In this document: piece after piece, positions 56,891 through 64,000 of the stretch
Layout of the letters: every line of letters starts with the position of its first letter
Position numbering within the stretch: the stretch's first letter is position 1
Assembly: GCF_002836515.1 (NCBI RefSeq)
Contig: NZ_PJBC01000060.1
Coordinates: 1 to 64,000, forward strand
Reading direction: 5' to 3'
Length of the DNA stretch: 64,000 nt
Source of the DNA: Pseudomonas sp. Choline-02u-1
GTDB taxonomy: Bacteria > Pseudomonadota > Gammaproteobacteria > Pseudomonadales > Pseudomonadaceae
Notes under the pieces: generated by a model
The model's database searches: none
Seen by the model: only the letters and a program-made list of their open reading frames with translations
What the model was told of the DNA's origin: nothing
Program-made: the position numbers and the translations under genes

Positions 56891-57739
56891 ATGCATCGCC
56901 GTCCTTCGTTAATCAAAGCGTGTGTTTTTGTTCTTGCAGCGTCTTCTTCGGTCATGGGCCTGGCCCAGGCGGCTGACAGCAAGCTCGACAGTGTCCTGGC
57001 CCGTGGCAAGTTGATTGTCGGCACCGGCAGCACCAATGCGCCGTGGCACTTTCAGGGCGCGGACGGCAAGTTGCAGGGTTTTGATATCGACATCGCCAGG
57101 ATGGTGGCCAAGGGGCTGTTCAACGATCCAGGCAAAGTCGAGTTCGTGGTGCAGTCGTCCGATGCGCGGATTCCCAACCTGCTGACCGACAAGGTCGACA
57201 TGAGCTGCCAGTTCATCACCGTCACCGCCAGCCGTGCGCAGCAAGTTGCGTTCACTTTGCCGTACTACCGCGAAGGCGTCGGCCTGCTGTTGCCGAACAA
57301 CAGCAAGTACAAGGAAATCGAAGACCTGCAAGCGGCGGGCGATGACGTCACCGTCGCGGTGCTGCAGAACGTGTACGCCGAAGAGCTGGTGCATCAGGCA
57401 TTGCCCAAGGCCAAGGTCGACCAGTACGACAGCGTCGACCTGATGTATCAGGCGGTGAATTCCGGGCGCGCCGATGCCGCCGCCACCGACCAGTCCTCGG
57501 TTAAATACCTGATGGTGCAGAACCCTGGCCGCTACCGCAGCCCGGCTTACGCGTGGAGCCCGCAGACCTACGCCTGCGCGGTCAAACGTGGCGATCAGGA
57601 CTGGCTGAACTTCGTCAACACCGCGCTGCACGAAGCCATGACCGGAGTTGAATTTCCGACTTACGCCGCGTCGTTCAAACAGTGGTTCGGTGTTGATCTG
57701 CCGTCGCCTGCCATCGGTTTCCCCGTCGAATTCAAATGA
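56891..57739 (+). CDS. Periplasmic amino acid-binding protein of an ABC transporter
   Basis: This 282-residue type 3 solute-binding protein has a signal peptide (cleavage after GLAQA, about residue 28) and the domain motifs GTGSTNAPWHFQGADGKL, GFDIDIARMVAKGLF and DKVDMSCQFITVTASRAQ. The ATG at 56891 with CAGGAG upstream is preferred to the GTG at 56882. The family binds polar amino acids. It heads the operon with the permeases, ATPase and catabolic genes downstream. Confidence 0.92.
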   Translation: MHRRPSLIKACVFVLAASSSVMGLAQAADSKLDSVLARGKLIVGTGSTNAPWHFQGADGKLQGFDIDIARMVAKGLFNDPGKVEFVVQSSDARIPNLLTDKVDMSCQFITVTASRAQQVAFTLPYYREGVGLLLPNNSKYKEIEDLQAAGDDVTVAVLQNVYAEELVHQALPKAKVDQYDSVDLMYQAVNSGRADAAATDQSSVKYLMVQNPGRYRSPAYAWSPQTYACAVKRGDQDWLNFVNTALHEAMTGVEFPTYAASFKQWFGVDLPSPAIGFPVEFK

Positions 57740-57790
57740 TCCCGTGAGAGTGGGGCGATTTCAGTCGCCCCGCTCAAGGTACTGCTGACC

Positions 57791-58453
57791 ATGAACTATC
57801 AGTTGAACTTTGCTGCCGTGTGGCGCGATTTCGACACCTTGCTGGCGGGGCTCGGTTTAGGCTTGCAGCTGGCGCTGGTGTCGATCGCCATCGGCTGCGT
57901 GATCGGCCTGCTGATGGCGTTTGCCTTGCTGTCGAAGCATCGCGCCTTGCGGGTGCTGGCCTCGGTGTACGTCACGGTGGTGCGCAACACGCCGATCCTG
58001 GTGTTGATTCTGTTGATCTACTTTGCCTTGCCGAGCCTTGGGATACGTCTGGACAAGATCCCGTCGTTCATCATCACGCTGTCGCTGTATGCCGGCGCAT
58101 ATCTGACCGAGGTTTTTCGCGGCGGCTTGCTGAGCATTCCCAAAGGCCAGCGCGAAGCGGGGCTGGCGATCGGCCTCGGCGAATGGCAGGTCAAGGCTTA
58201 CGTCACCGTGCCGGTGATGCTGCGTAATGTCTTGCCGGCGCTGTCGAACAATTTCATTTCGCTGTTCAAGGACACTTCGCTCGCCGCTGCGATTGCGGTG
58301 CCTGAGCTGACCTATTACGCGCGCAAAATCAACGTCGAAAGCTACCGGGTGATCGAAACCTGGCTGGTGACCACGGCGTTGTATGTCGCGGCCTGTTACT
58401 TCATTGCCATGCTGCTGCGTTACCTCGAGCAGCGCCTGGCGATCCGCCGATAG
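57791..58453 (+). CDS. Amino acid ABC transporter permease (HisM type), first
   Basis: This 220-residue inner-membrane protein has about five transmembrane helices. The EAA loop EAGLAIGLGEWQVKAYVTVP contacts the ATPase, and VVRNTPILVLILLIYFALP is the typical RGTP-like region. It lies 51 bp after the binding protein and 9 bp before the second permease. Confidence 0.93.
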   Translation: MNYQLNFAAVWRDFDTLLAGLGLGLQLALVSIAIGCVIGLLMAFALLSKHRALRVLASVYVTVVRNTPILVLILLIYFALPSLGIRLDKIPSFIITLSLYAGAYLTEVFRGGLLSIPKGQREAGLAIGLGEWQVKAYVTVPVMLRNVLPALSNNFISLFKDTSLAAAIAVPELTYYARKINVESYRVIETWLVTTALYVAACYFIAMLLRYLEQRLAIRR

Positions 58454-58462
58454 GAGGCTGCG

Positions 58463-59125
58463 ATGTACCAATCACCCAGTTGGTTGCATGAATTGTGGCT
58501 AGCGCGCGAACCGTTGTGGCAGGGCTTTCTGACCAGCGTGCAAGTTTCGGCGCTGGCCATTGTGCTGGGCACGCTGCTTGGTGTGGTCACCGGGCTGATC
58601 CTGACTTACGGCAGATTCTGGATGCGCGCGCCGTTCCGGGTTTACGTCGATCTGATTCGCGGCACGCCAGTATTCGTGCTGGTGCTGGCCTGCTTCTACA
58701 TGGCGCCGGCGCTCGGGTGGCAGATCAGCGCGTTTGAGGCCGGCGCTCTAGGGCTAACCCTGTTCTGCGGCTCGCACGTTGCCGAAATCGTACGCGGCGC
58801 GTTGCAAGCCTTGCCGCGCGGCCAAATGGAGGCGGGCAAAGCCATTGGCCTGACGTTCTACCAATCCCTCGGCTACGTACTGTTGCCTCAGGCGCTGCGG
58901 CAGATCCTGCCGACCTGGGTCAACTCGTCCACCGAAATCGTCAAGGCTTCGACCCTGCTCTCGGTGATCGGCGTCGCCGAATTGCTGCTCAGCACGCAAC
59001 AGATCATCGCCCGAAACTTCATGACCCTGGAGTTCTATCTGTTCGCCGGTTTTCTGTTCTTCGTCATCAACTACGGCATCGAATTACTCGGCCGGCACAT
59101 TGAAAAGCGGGTGGCCCTGCCATGA
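58463..59125 (+). CDS. Amino acid ABC transporter permease (HisM type), second
   Basis: This 220-residue protein is paralogous in layout to the previous gene. It has the signature RGTPVFVLVLACFYMAP and an EAA loop EAGKAIGLTFYQSLGYVLLP. About five transmembrane helices form the second half of the channel. It overlaps the ATPase gene by 4 bp. Confidence 0.93.
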   Translation: MYQSPSWLHELWLAREPLWQGFLTSVQVSALAIVLGTLLGVVTGLILTYGRFWMRAPFRVYVDLIRGTPVFVLVLACFYMAPALGWQISAFEAGALGLTLFCGSHVAEIVRGALQALPRGQMEAGKAIGLTFYQSLGYVLLPQALRQILPTWVNSSTEIVKASTLLSVIGVAELLLSTQQIIARNFMTLEFYLFAGFLFFVINYGIELLGRHIEKRVALP

Positions 59126-59913
59126 CTCAAGTTCAAGTTGCTTCACCGGATCAGGCGCTGCTGGACATTCGCGGCCTGCACAAACAGTACGGCGCAGTGG
59201 AAGTGCTCAAAGGTGTCGACCTGAGCATGCAGCGCGGCAACGTCGTCACGCTGATTGGCTCCAGCGGCTCGGGCAAGACCACGTTGCTGCGTTGCGTGAA
59301 CATGCTGGAAGAATTCCAGGGCGGGCAGATCCTGCTCGACGGCGAATCCATCGGCTACGACGAGATCAACGGCAAACGGGTTCGCCATCCGGAAAAAGTC
59401 ATTGCCCGTCATCGCGCGATGACCGGCATGGCGTTCCAGCAATTCAATCTGTTCCCGCACTTGAGCGCGTTGCAGAACGTCACGCTGGGCCTGCTCAAGG
59501 TTAAGAAGATGCCCAAGGACGAAGCCGTGGTGCTCGCCGAAAAATGGCTCGAGCGCGTCGGCCTGCTGGAGCGGCGCAATCACTTTCCCGGTCAGTTGTC
59601 CGGCGGCCAGCAACAGCGCGTAGCCATCGCCCGGGCCATCGCGATGACCCCGAGCCTGATGCTCTTCGATGAGGTCACCTCTGCCCTCGACCCGGAACTC
59701 GTCGGCGAGGTGCTTAACGTTATCAAGGGGCTGGCCGAGGACGGCATGACCATGTTGCTGGTGACCCACGAGATGCGTTTTGCCTTCGAGGTCTCGGACA
59801 AGATCGTCTTCATGAATCAAGGGCGCATCGAAGAGCAGGGGCCTCCCAAGGAACTGTTCGAACGCCCGCAATCGCCGCGTCTGGCTGAATTTCTCAAGAG
59901 CACGCGGTTTTGA
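59122..59913 (+). CDS. Amino acid ABC transporter ATPase
   Basis: This 263-residue protein of the GlnQ/HisP class has Walker A GSSGSGKTT, signature LSGGQQQRVAIARAIA, Walker B LMLFDEVTSALD and H-loop VTHEM. It energises uptake with the two permeases encoded just upstream. Confidence 0.95.
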   Translation: MTQVQVASPDQALLDIRGLHKQYGAVEVLKGVDLSMQRGNVVTLIGSSGSGKTTLLRCVNMLEEFQGGQILLDGESIGYDEINGKRVRHPEKVIARHRAMTGMAFQQFNLFPHLSALQNVTLGLLKVKKMPKDEAVVLAEKWLERVGLLERRNHFPGQLSGGQQQRVAIARAIAMTPSLMLFDEVTSALDPELVGEVLNVIKGLAEDGMTMLLVTHEMRFAFEVSDKIVFMNQGRIEEQGPPKELFERPQSPRLAEFLKSTRF

Positions 59914-59944
59914 ATCTGCACTTTTGCAATCAGGAGAAACACCC

Positions 59945-60334
59945 ATGAGCATTACGCGTTACGGCACCGGCAGCACCGCCGCCGGCGGCCAGCCTCGTCC
60001 CTTCGCCCGCGCTGTTGAAGCGGATGGCTGGCTGCATGTGTCCGGTCAGGTACCGGCGGTGGATGGCGAGATCATTGTCGGCGGCATCGTTGAGCAGACC
60101 CACCAGACCATGAAGAACCTGATCGCGATTCTCGAAGAGGCCGGTTATGGCCTGGAGGATGTGGTAAGGGCCGGTGTGTGGCTGGACGATCCACGGGATT
60201 TCAGCAGTTTCAACAAGGTCTTCGCCGAGTATTTCAAACCCGAACACGCCCCGGCCCGGGCGTGTGTGCAGGCGAGCATGATGGTCGATTGCAAGGTTGA
60301 GATCGACTGCATTGCCTACAAGAAGAAGGCCTGA
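59945..60334 (+). CDS. RidA family enamine/imine deaminase
   Basis: This 129-residue protein has the typical YjgF/RidA fold. Its C-terminal motif PARACVQASMMVDCKVEID includes the conserved Arg that binds the substrate carboxylate. RidA proteins hydrolyse 2-aminoacrylate-type products of PLP enzymes, which fits the PLP dehydratase-like gene two genes downstream. It follows the ATPase by 31 bp. Confidence 0.93.
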   Translation: MSITRYGTGSTAAGGQPRPFARAVEADGWLHVSGQVPAVDGEIIVGGIVEQTHQTMKNLIAILEEAGYGLEDVVRAGVWLDDPRDFSSFNKVFAEYFKPEHAPARACVQASMMVDCKVEIDCIAYKKKA

Positions 60335-60348
60335 GGCAACGCGGCTCT

Positions 60349-60440
60349 TGTAGGCGCTGCCGAAGGCTGCGATCTTTTGGCATTTTTGGATGCGCCAAAA
60401 AGGCAAGATCAAAAGATCGCGGCCTGCGGCAGCTCCTACA
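60349..60440. repeat. Palindromic repeat of the TGTAGGAGCTGC family
   Basis: TGTAGGCGCTGCCGAAGGCT and a near-matching inverted right arm (GCGGCCTGCGGCAGCTCCTA ends the element) flank an internal GATCTTTTGGC/GATCAAAAGATC region. It sits between ridA and iclR and may attenuate transcription. Confidence 0.85.
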
Positions 60441-60451
60441 GGGAATATCGA

Positions 60452-61228
60452 GTGAGTAATGACATGACCGAAGACACCATCAAACGCCGGGCACGCGGTC
60501 TGGACCGGGCGTTCGATATCCTCGATTTTCTCAAGGAAATCGGCCAGCCGCTGCGCCCCAATGACATCGCCAGCGGCATCGGCGGTCCGAAATCCACGGT
60601 CTACGAACTGGTCGCGTCCCTGCTCGAACGACGGATTCTGGAGCCGGTGGGCAAGGACGGTCACGTCTATCTGGGCCGGCAGCTGTATTTTTTAGGCCAG
60701 GCGCATCTGCGTCATTTCGACCTCAGCCGCGAGGCCGACCACGCTCTGCAGGAAATCGTCAGCCAGACCCGCGAAACCGCGCAGATGTGCCTGCTCAACG
60801 GGCGCAAATACACGGTGGCGCTGATGAAAGAGGGCGAGCGGCATTTCCGTATTTCGTCCGACATCGGCGAGAACGCGCCGATCCCGTGGACGGCCTCCGG
60901 GCGCCTGCTGCTGGCGCATCTGAGCGATCAGCAGATCATCGACCTGATCGATGAAGACGACTACATCCTGCCCGACGGCGAACGCCTGCCGCTGGAACGC
61001 TTTCTGGCAGAGATTCGTCAGGCCGGCATCGATGGGTTCTTCTCCTTCGACAGCGTCGCCGACACCTTCACCCATTGTTTCGCCGCGCCCGTCAAAGACC
61101 CGCAAGGCGTGGCCATTTGTACCTTGTGCATCGTCGCCCCACGGGCCGATGCGAAAAACAATTACAACGACTATCGCCGGGTTTTGATCGAGAGCGCCAA
61201 CAGCCTCGCCCGGCGTATCAACGAATAA
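60452..61228 (+). CDS. IclR family transcriptional regulator
   Basis: This 258-residue protein has an N-terminal winged helix-turn-helix (about 15-70, GGPKSTVYELVASLLERRIL) and an IclR effector domain with the conserved ETAQMCLLNGRKY and CTLCIVAPRAD segments. GTG 60452 has AGGGA 7 bp upstream; ATG 60464 is a possible alternative. It lies within the transport-catabolism cluster and is the likely regulator of it. Confidence 0.9.
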   Translation: MSNDMTEDTIKRRARGLDRAFDILDFLKEIGQPLRPNDIASGIGGPKSTVYELVASLLERRILEPVGKDGHVYLGRQLYFLGQAHLRHFDLSREADHALQEIVSQTRETAQMCLLNGRKYTVALMKEGERHFRISSDIGENAPIPWTASGRLLLAHLSDQQIIDLIDEDDYILPDGERLPLERFLAEIRQAGIDGFFSFDSVADTFTHCFAAPVKDPQGVAICTLCIVAPRADAKNNYNDYRRVLIESANSLARRINE

Positions 61229-61266
61229 CCGCGGCTGCCTGCTGCCGCGACTGTGAGGATTGGACC

Positions 61267-62481
61267 ATGACGACTGCCATCAATTCTGCCGTGGAAAAGG
61301 GCGACGCCACCATCGGCGCACAGCTGACCCGCGACGTCAGCCTGCCGGCGCTGGTGCTGCACCGCGAAGCGCTGGAGCACAACATTCGCTGGATGCAGAC
61401 ATTTGTCAGTGACAGCGGCGCGGAACTGGCGCCCCACGGCAAAACCAGCATGACCCCGGCGTTGTTCAAGCGACAGCTCGACGCCGGCGCCTGGGGCATT
61501 ACCCTCGCCAGCGCCACTCAGACCCGCGCCGCTTATGCTCATGGCGTGCGACGGGTGTTGATGGCGAATCAGTTGGTCGGCACGCCGAACATGGCGCTGA
61601 TTGCCGATCTGCTGGCCGATCCGTCGTTCGATTTTTATTGCATGGTCGATCATCCGGACAACGTCGCCGACCTCGGGGCTTACTTCGCCTCGCGTGGGGT
61701 CAAACTCAACGTGATGATCGAGTACGGTGTGGTCGGCGGGCGCTGTGGTTGCCGCAGCGAGCAGGAAGTCATCGAACTGGCCAGGGCCATCGACGCGCAA
61801 CCGGCGCTGGCACTGACCGGCATCGAAGGTTACGAAGGCGTGATCCACGGCGATCACGCGGTCAGCGGCATCCGCGAGTTCGCCGCATCGCTGGTGCGCC
61901 TGGCGGTGCAGTTGCAGGACAGCGGCGCTTTCGCAATTGCCAAACCGATCATTACCGCATCCGGTTCTGCCTGGTACGACCTGATCGCCGAATCCTTCGA
62001 AACGCAGAACGCCGCTGGCCGCTTCCTCAGTGTGTTGCGCCCGGGCAGCTACGTGGCGCACGACCATGGCATCTACAAAGAGGCGCAGTGCTGCGTGCTC
62101 GACCGTCGCAGCGACCTGCACGAAGGCCTGCGCCCGGCGCTGGAAGTCTGGGCTCATGTGCAGTCGCTGCCGGAACCGGGTTTCGCGGTGATCGCGCTGG
62201 GCAAGCGCGACGTTGCATTCGATGCCGGTTTGCCCGTGCCGTTGTTGCGCTACAAGGCCGGCGTGGTGCCGGCGGCGGGTGAGGATGTCGGTGCATGCAA
62301 GGTCACGGCGGTGATGGATCAACATGCGTTCATGACGGTGGCACCGGGCATTGAGCTGCGGGTCGGCGACATCATTTCCTTTGGTACCTCGCACCCGTGC
62401 CTGACGTTCGATAAATGGCGGGTGGGGTTGCTGGTAGATGAGCAGTTGGCGGTCATCGAGACCCTGGAGACTTGCTTCTAA
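61267..62481 (+). CDS. DSD1-like PLP-dependent amino acid dehydratase/aldolase
   Basis: This 404-residue fold-type III PLP enzyme related to alanine racemase has the PLP lysine Lys59 in APHGKTSMTP. A zinc site is suggested by the C-terminal SHPC motif (GTSHPCLTFDKW), as in D-serine dehydratase DSD1 and D-threonine aldolase. The family acts on D-serine, D-threonine or D-3-hydroxyaspartate. I use ATG 61267 with GAGGA upstream. Genomic context (RidA, amino acid ABC transporter) supports an amino acid deaminase or aldolase. Confidence 0.88.
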   Translation: MTTAINSAVEKGDATIGAQLTRDVSLPALVLHREALEHNIRWMQTFVSDSGAELAPHGKTSMTPALFKRQLDAGAWGITLASATQTRAAYAHGVRRVLMANQLVGTPNMALIADLLADPSFDFYCMVDHPDNVADLGAYFASRGVKLNVMIEYGVVGGRCGCRSEQEVIELARAIDAQPALALTGIEGYEGVIHGDHAVSGIREFAASLVRLAVQLQDSGAFAIAKPIITASGSAWYDLIAESFETQNAAGRFLSVLRPGSYVAHDHGIYKEAQCCVLDRRSDLHEGLRPALEVWAHVQSLPEPGFAVIALGKRDVAFDAGLPVPLLRYKAGVVPAAGEDVGACKVTAVMDQHAFMTVAPGIELRVGDIISFGTSHPCLTFDKWRVGLLVDEQLAVIETLETCF

Positions 62482-62504
62482 GGCTTGAGACCGCGTTGCG
62501 GCCA

Positions 62505-62524
62505 TTCGCGAGCAAGCTCGCGAA
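62505..62524. repeat. Short REP palindrome
   Basis: TTCGCGAGCAAGCTCGCGAA is a truncated REP that forms a compact hairpin between the PLP enzyme and kinase genes. Confidence 0.7.
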
Positions 62525-62567
62525 GACGCCAGTCCAGACACCATCGATCAACCAGAGACAGCACAAA

Positions 62568-63503
62568 ATGAACACCCTCAGCCCCCAGGGCCCGAACATT
62601 CCACATATCGCCCTCATCGGCGAATGCATGATCGAACTGCAGCAACGCGCCGACGGCAGTCTGCAGCAAAGCTTCGGTGGCGATACGCTCAATACGGCGG
62701 TGTACCTGTCCCGCGCGATGGGTGACAAGGCGCAAGTCGATTACGTAACAGCGCTGGGTGATGACAGTTTCAGCGACGCCATGTGCCAGATCTGGCGCAG
62801 CGAAGGTATCGGCCTCGAACTGGTGCAGCGTTTGCCCGGTCGACTGCCCGGTTTGTACTGCATCCAGACCGACGCCAGCGGCGAGCGGCGTTTCCTGTAT
62901 TGGCGCAACGAAGCGGCGGTGCGCGATTGCTTCACGACACCTGCGGCTGAACCAGTCCTTGCGGCCTTGCCCGACTACGATGTGCTGTATTTCAGCGGCA
63001 TCACCCTCGCCGTGCTCGGCATGCAGGGGCGCGCTCGCCTGGTCAAGACGTTGAGCGAAGCCCGGCAGCGCAATGCGCGTATCGTTTTCGACAATAACTA
63101 CCGCCCACGCCTGTGGGCTTCGGTGGAAGAGGCGCGGGCGGCGTATCGCAGCGTTTTGCCTTACGTCGATCTGGCGTTACTCACCGTAGATGACGAACAG
63201 GCGCTATTCGGTTTTGCCGATGGCGAAGAAGTGTTCGCCGCTTATGCGCAGTTCGGCACGCCGGAAGTGGTGCTCAAGCGTGGCGCCGAGGCGTGTCTGA
63301 TACGTTGTGCGGGGGAGGCGTTTGAAGTCCCGGCGCTGAAGGTTGAAAAGGTCGTCGACACCACGGCGGCAGGGGATTCGTTCAGTGCGGCGTATCTGGC
63401 CAGGCGCCTGCTCGGCGGCAGCCCGGCAGAGGCGGCGCAGGCGGGACATGAATTGGCCAGTCGGGTGATTCAGGTGCCCGGAGCACTGATCCCCAAAATC
63501 TGA
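62568..63503 (+). CDS. kdgK: PfkB family sugar kinase, KdgK-like
   Basis: This 311-residue ribokinase-fold protein resembles 2-dehydro-3-deoxygluconate kinase. GGDTLNTAVYLSR is the N-terminal substrate motif. DTTAAGDSFSAAYL is the PfkB signature 2, with catalytic Asp in GDSF. Starts at ATG 62568. It follows the PLP enzyme gene by 86 bp on the same strand. Substrate is inferred from the family, so the exact sugar acid is uncertain. Confidence 0.8.
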   Translation: MNTLSPQGPNIPHIALIGECMIELQQRADGSLQQSFGGDTLNTAVYLSRAMGDKAQVDYVTALGDDSFSDAMCQIWRSEGIGLELVQRLPGRLPGLYCIQTDASGERRFLYWRNEAAVRDCFTTPAAEPVLAALPDYDVLYFSGITLAVLGMQGRARLVKTLSEARQRNARIVFDNNYRPRLWASVEEARAAYRSVLPYVDLALLTVDDEQALFGFADGEEVFAAYAQFGTPEVVLKRGAEACLIRCAGEAFEVPALKVEKVVDTTAAGDSFSAAYLARRLLGGSPAEAAQAGHELASRVIQVPGALIPKI

Positions 63504-63515
63504 AATCCAATCCCT

Positions 63516-63616
63516 TGTAGGAGCTGACGAGTGCAACGAGGCTGCGATCTTTTGATCTTGATCCGCTAATACAGAATCAAAAGATCGCAGCCTCGTTGCA
63601 CTCGTCAGCTCCTACA
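63516..63616. repeat. Long perfect palindrome with 41-bp arms
   Basis: Positions 63516-63556 are exactly complementary to 63576-63616, with a 19-nt loop. The ends TGTAGGAGCTGAC and GTCAGCTCCTACA place it in the same family as the elements at 47401 and 60349. It separates the convergent kinase and PpiC genes and could terminate both. Confidence 0.93.
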
Positions 63617-63628
63617 CAGCTGCAGTGA

Positions 63629-63904
63629 TCAATCGCGGTAAAACACCTGCACCAGGTGATAACCAAACTTGCTCTTGATCGGCCCATGCACGGTGCGCAG
63701 CGGTTTCTTGAAAATCACCGCATCAATCGCGCCGACCATCTGCCCCGGCCGCACTTCGCCCAGATCGCCGCCGCGCTTGCCCGACGGACAGGTCGAAAAC
63801 TTCTTCGCCAGCACATCGAACGCCTCGCCCTTGGCGATGCGCTGCTTGAGTTGTTCGGCCTCTTCGGCGGTTTTCACCAGAATGTGGCGGGCTTGGGCTT
63901 TCAT
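63629..63904 (-). CDS. ppiC: PpiC-type parvulin peptidyl-prolyl isomerase
   Basis: This 91-residue single-domain parvulin has ARHILVKTAEEAEQLKQRI, FSTCPSGKRGGDLGEV and SKFGYHLVQV. No signal peptide, so it is cytoplasmic. The ATG at 63904 (MKAQARHILV) is the start of the fold. It assists proline isomerisation in folding proteins. Confidence 0.95.
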   Translation of the reverse strand: MKAQARHILVKTAEEAEQLKQRIAKGEAFDVLAKKFSTCPSGKRGGDLGEVRPGQMVGAIDAVIFKKPLRTVHGPIKSKFGYHLVQVFYRD

Positions 63905-63956
63905 CGTGCAATACCTGATAACGGGGCGACGGCGGGGCGCGCGATTATGCCTCAAG

Positions 63957-64000
63957 TCACGGGGTCGGGTTGATCAACTTGCGAATCTTGCTCGCCAGCA
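63957..64000 (-). CDS. C-terminal end of a gene running out of the window
   Basis: The minus strand reads LASKIRKLINPTP and a TGA (63957-63959), continuing beyond the window. Only 14 codons are visible, so the family cannot be named. It lies 52 bp upstream of ppiC on the same strand. Confidence 0.4.
   Translation of the reverse strand, partial: LASKIRKLINPTP

Overview
The window is a GC-rich chromosomal segment from a Pseudomonas, most likely of the P. fluorescens group. The evidence is the dense fluorescent-pseudomonad type REP/REPIN palindromes (core GGGAGCGGGCTTGCTCGCGA), a cis/trans fatty acid isomerase, aerobic cobalamin genes of the CobN/CobM/CobE/CbtAB type, and many kinase and regulator genes. 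No rRNA, tRNA, phage or insertion sequence was found.

Layout. 1-745: tandem array of a 135-bp REPIN-containing unit. 897-6506: GntR regulator, orphan hybrid histidine kinase, UvrA-like ATPase. 6630-12060 (minus strand): six tightly packed genes encoding a stressosome-type module (RsbR, RsbS, RsbT, an ATPase-PP2C phosphatase) continuing into a histidine kinase and a hybrid kinase. 12304-13882: small stress-type proteins. 13946-17140: SMP-30-like protein, fatty acid hydroxylase fused to an SRPBCC domain, LysR regulator. 17272-19844: AT-richer orphan type VI secretion cargo island with a degraded gene, PAAR tip, putative caspase-like effector and membrane-anchored candidate immunity protein. 19923-25150: SCP2 protein, histidine phosphatase, SohB, DUF934 protein and CysI, and small membrane proteins. 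25363-43457: two very large toxin-like proteins, one ending in a NEL-type E3 ubiquitin ligase domain and the other in a SET-like domain, on either side of metH and cti. 43726-44310: nfuA.

44411-54618 is a cobalamin region. Two divergent B12 riboswitches control cbtB-cbtA-cobE-cobM (minus) and cobW-cobN-chlI/chlD (plus). The ChlI-like and VWA (ChlD-like) reading frames are joined by a textbook -1 frameshift site (A_AAA_AAG, 5-nt spacer, 13-bp perfect hairpin), so one gene can supply both AAA+ partners of CobN. cobN itself carries an in-frame REPIN. B12-dependent metH is in the same window.

54907-64000: TerC/CBS membrane protein, then a locus for uptake and breakdown of a polar amino acid: binding protein behind a sigma-54-like promoter, two permeases, ATPase, RidA, IclR regulator, a DSD1-like PLP enzyme and a KdgK-type sugar kinase. 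A PpiC-type isomerase and the tail of one further gene end the window.

The most noteworthy items are the frameshifting chelatase gene, the two giant effector-like toxins with eukaryote-directed tails, the stressosome coupled to two-component kinases, and the PAAR/caspase-like effector/immunity cassette.
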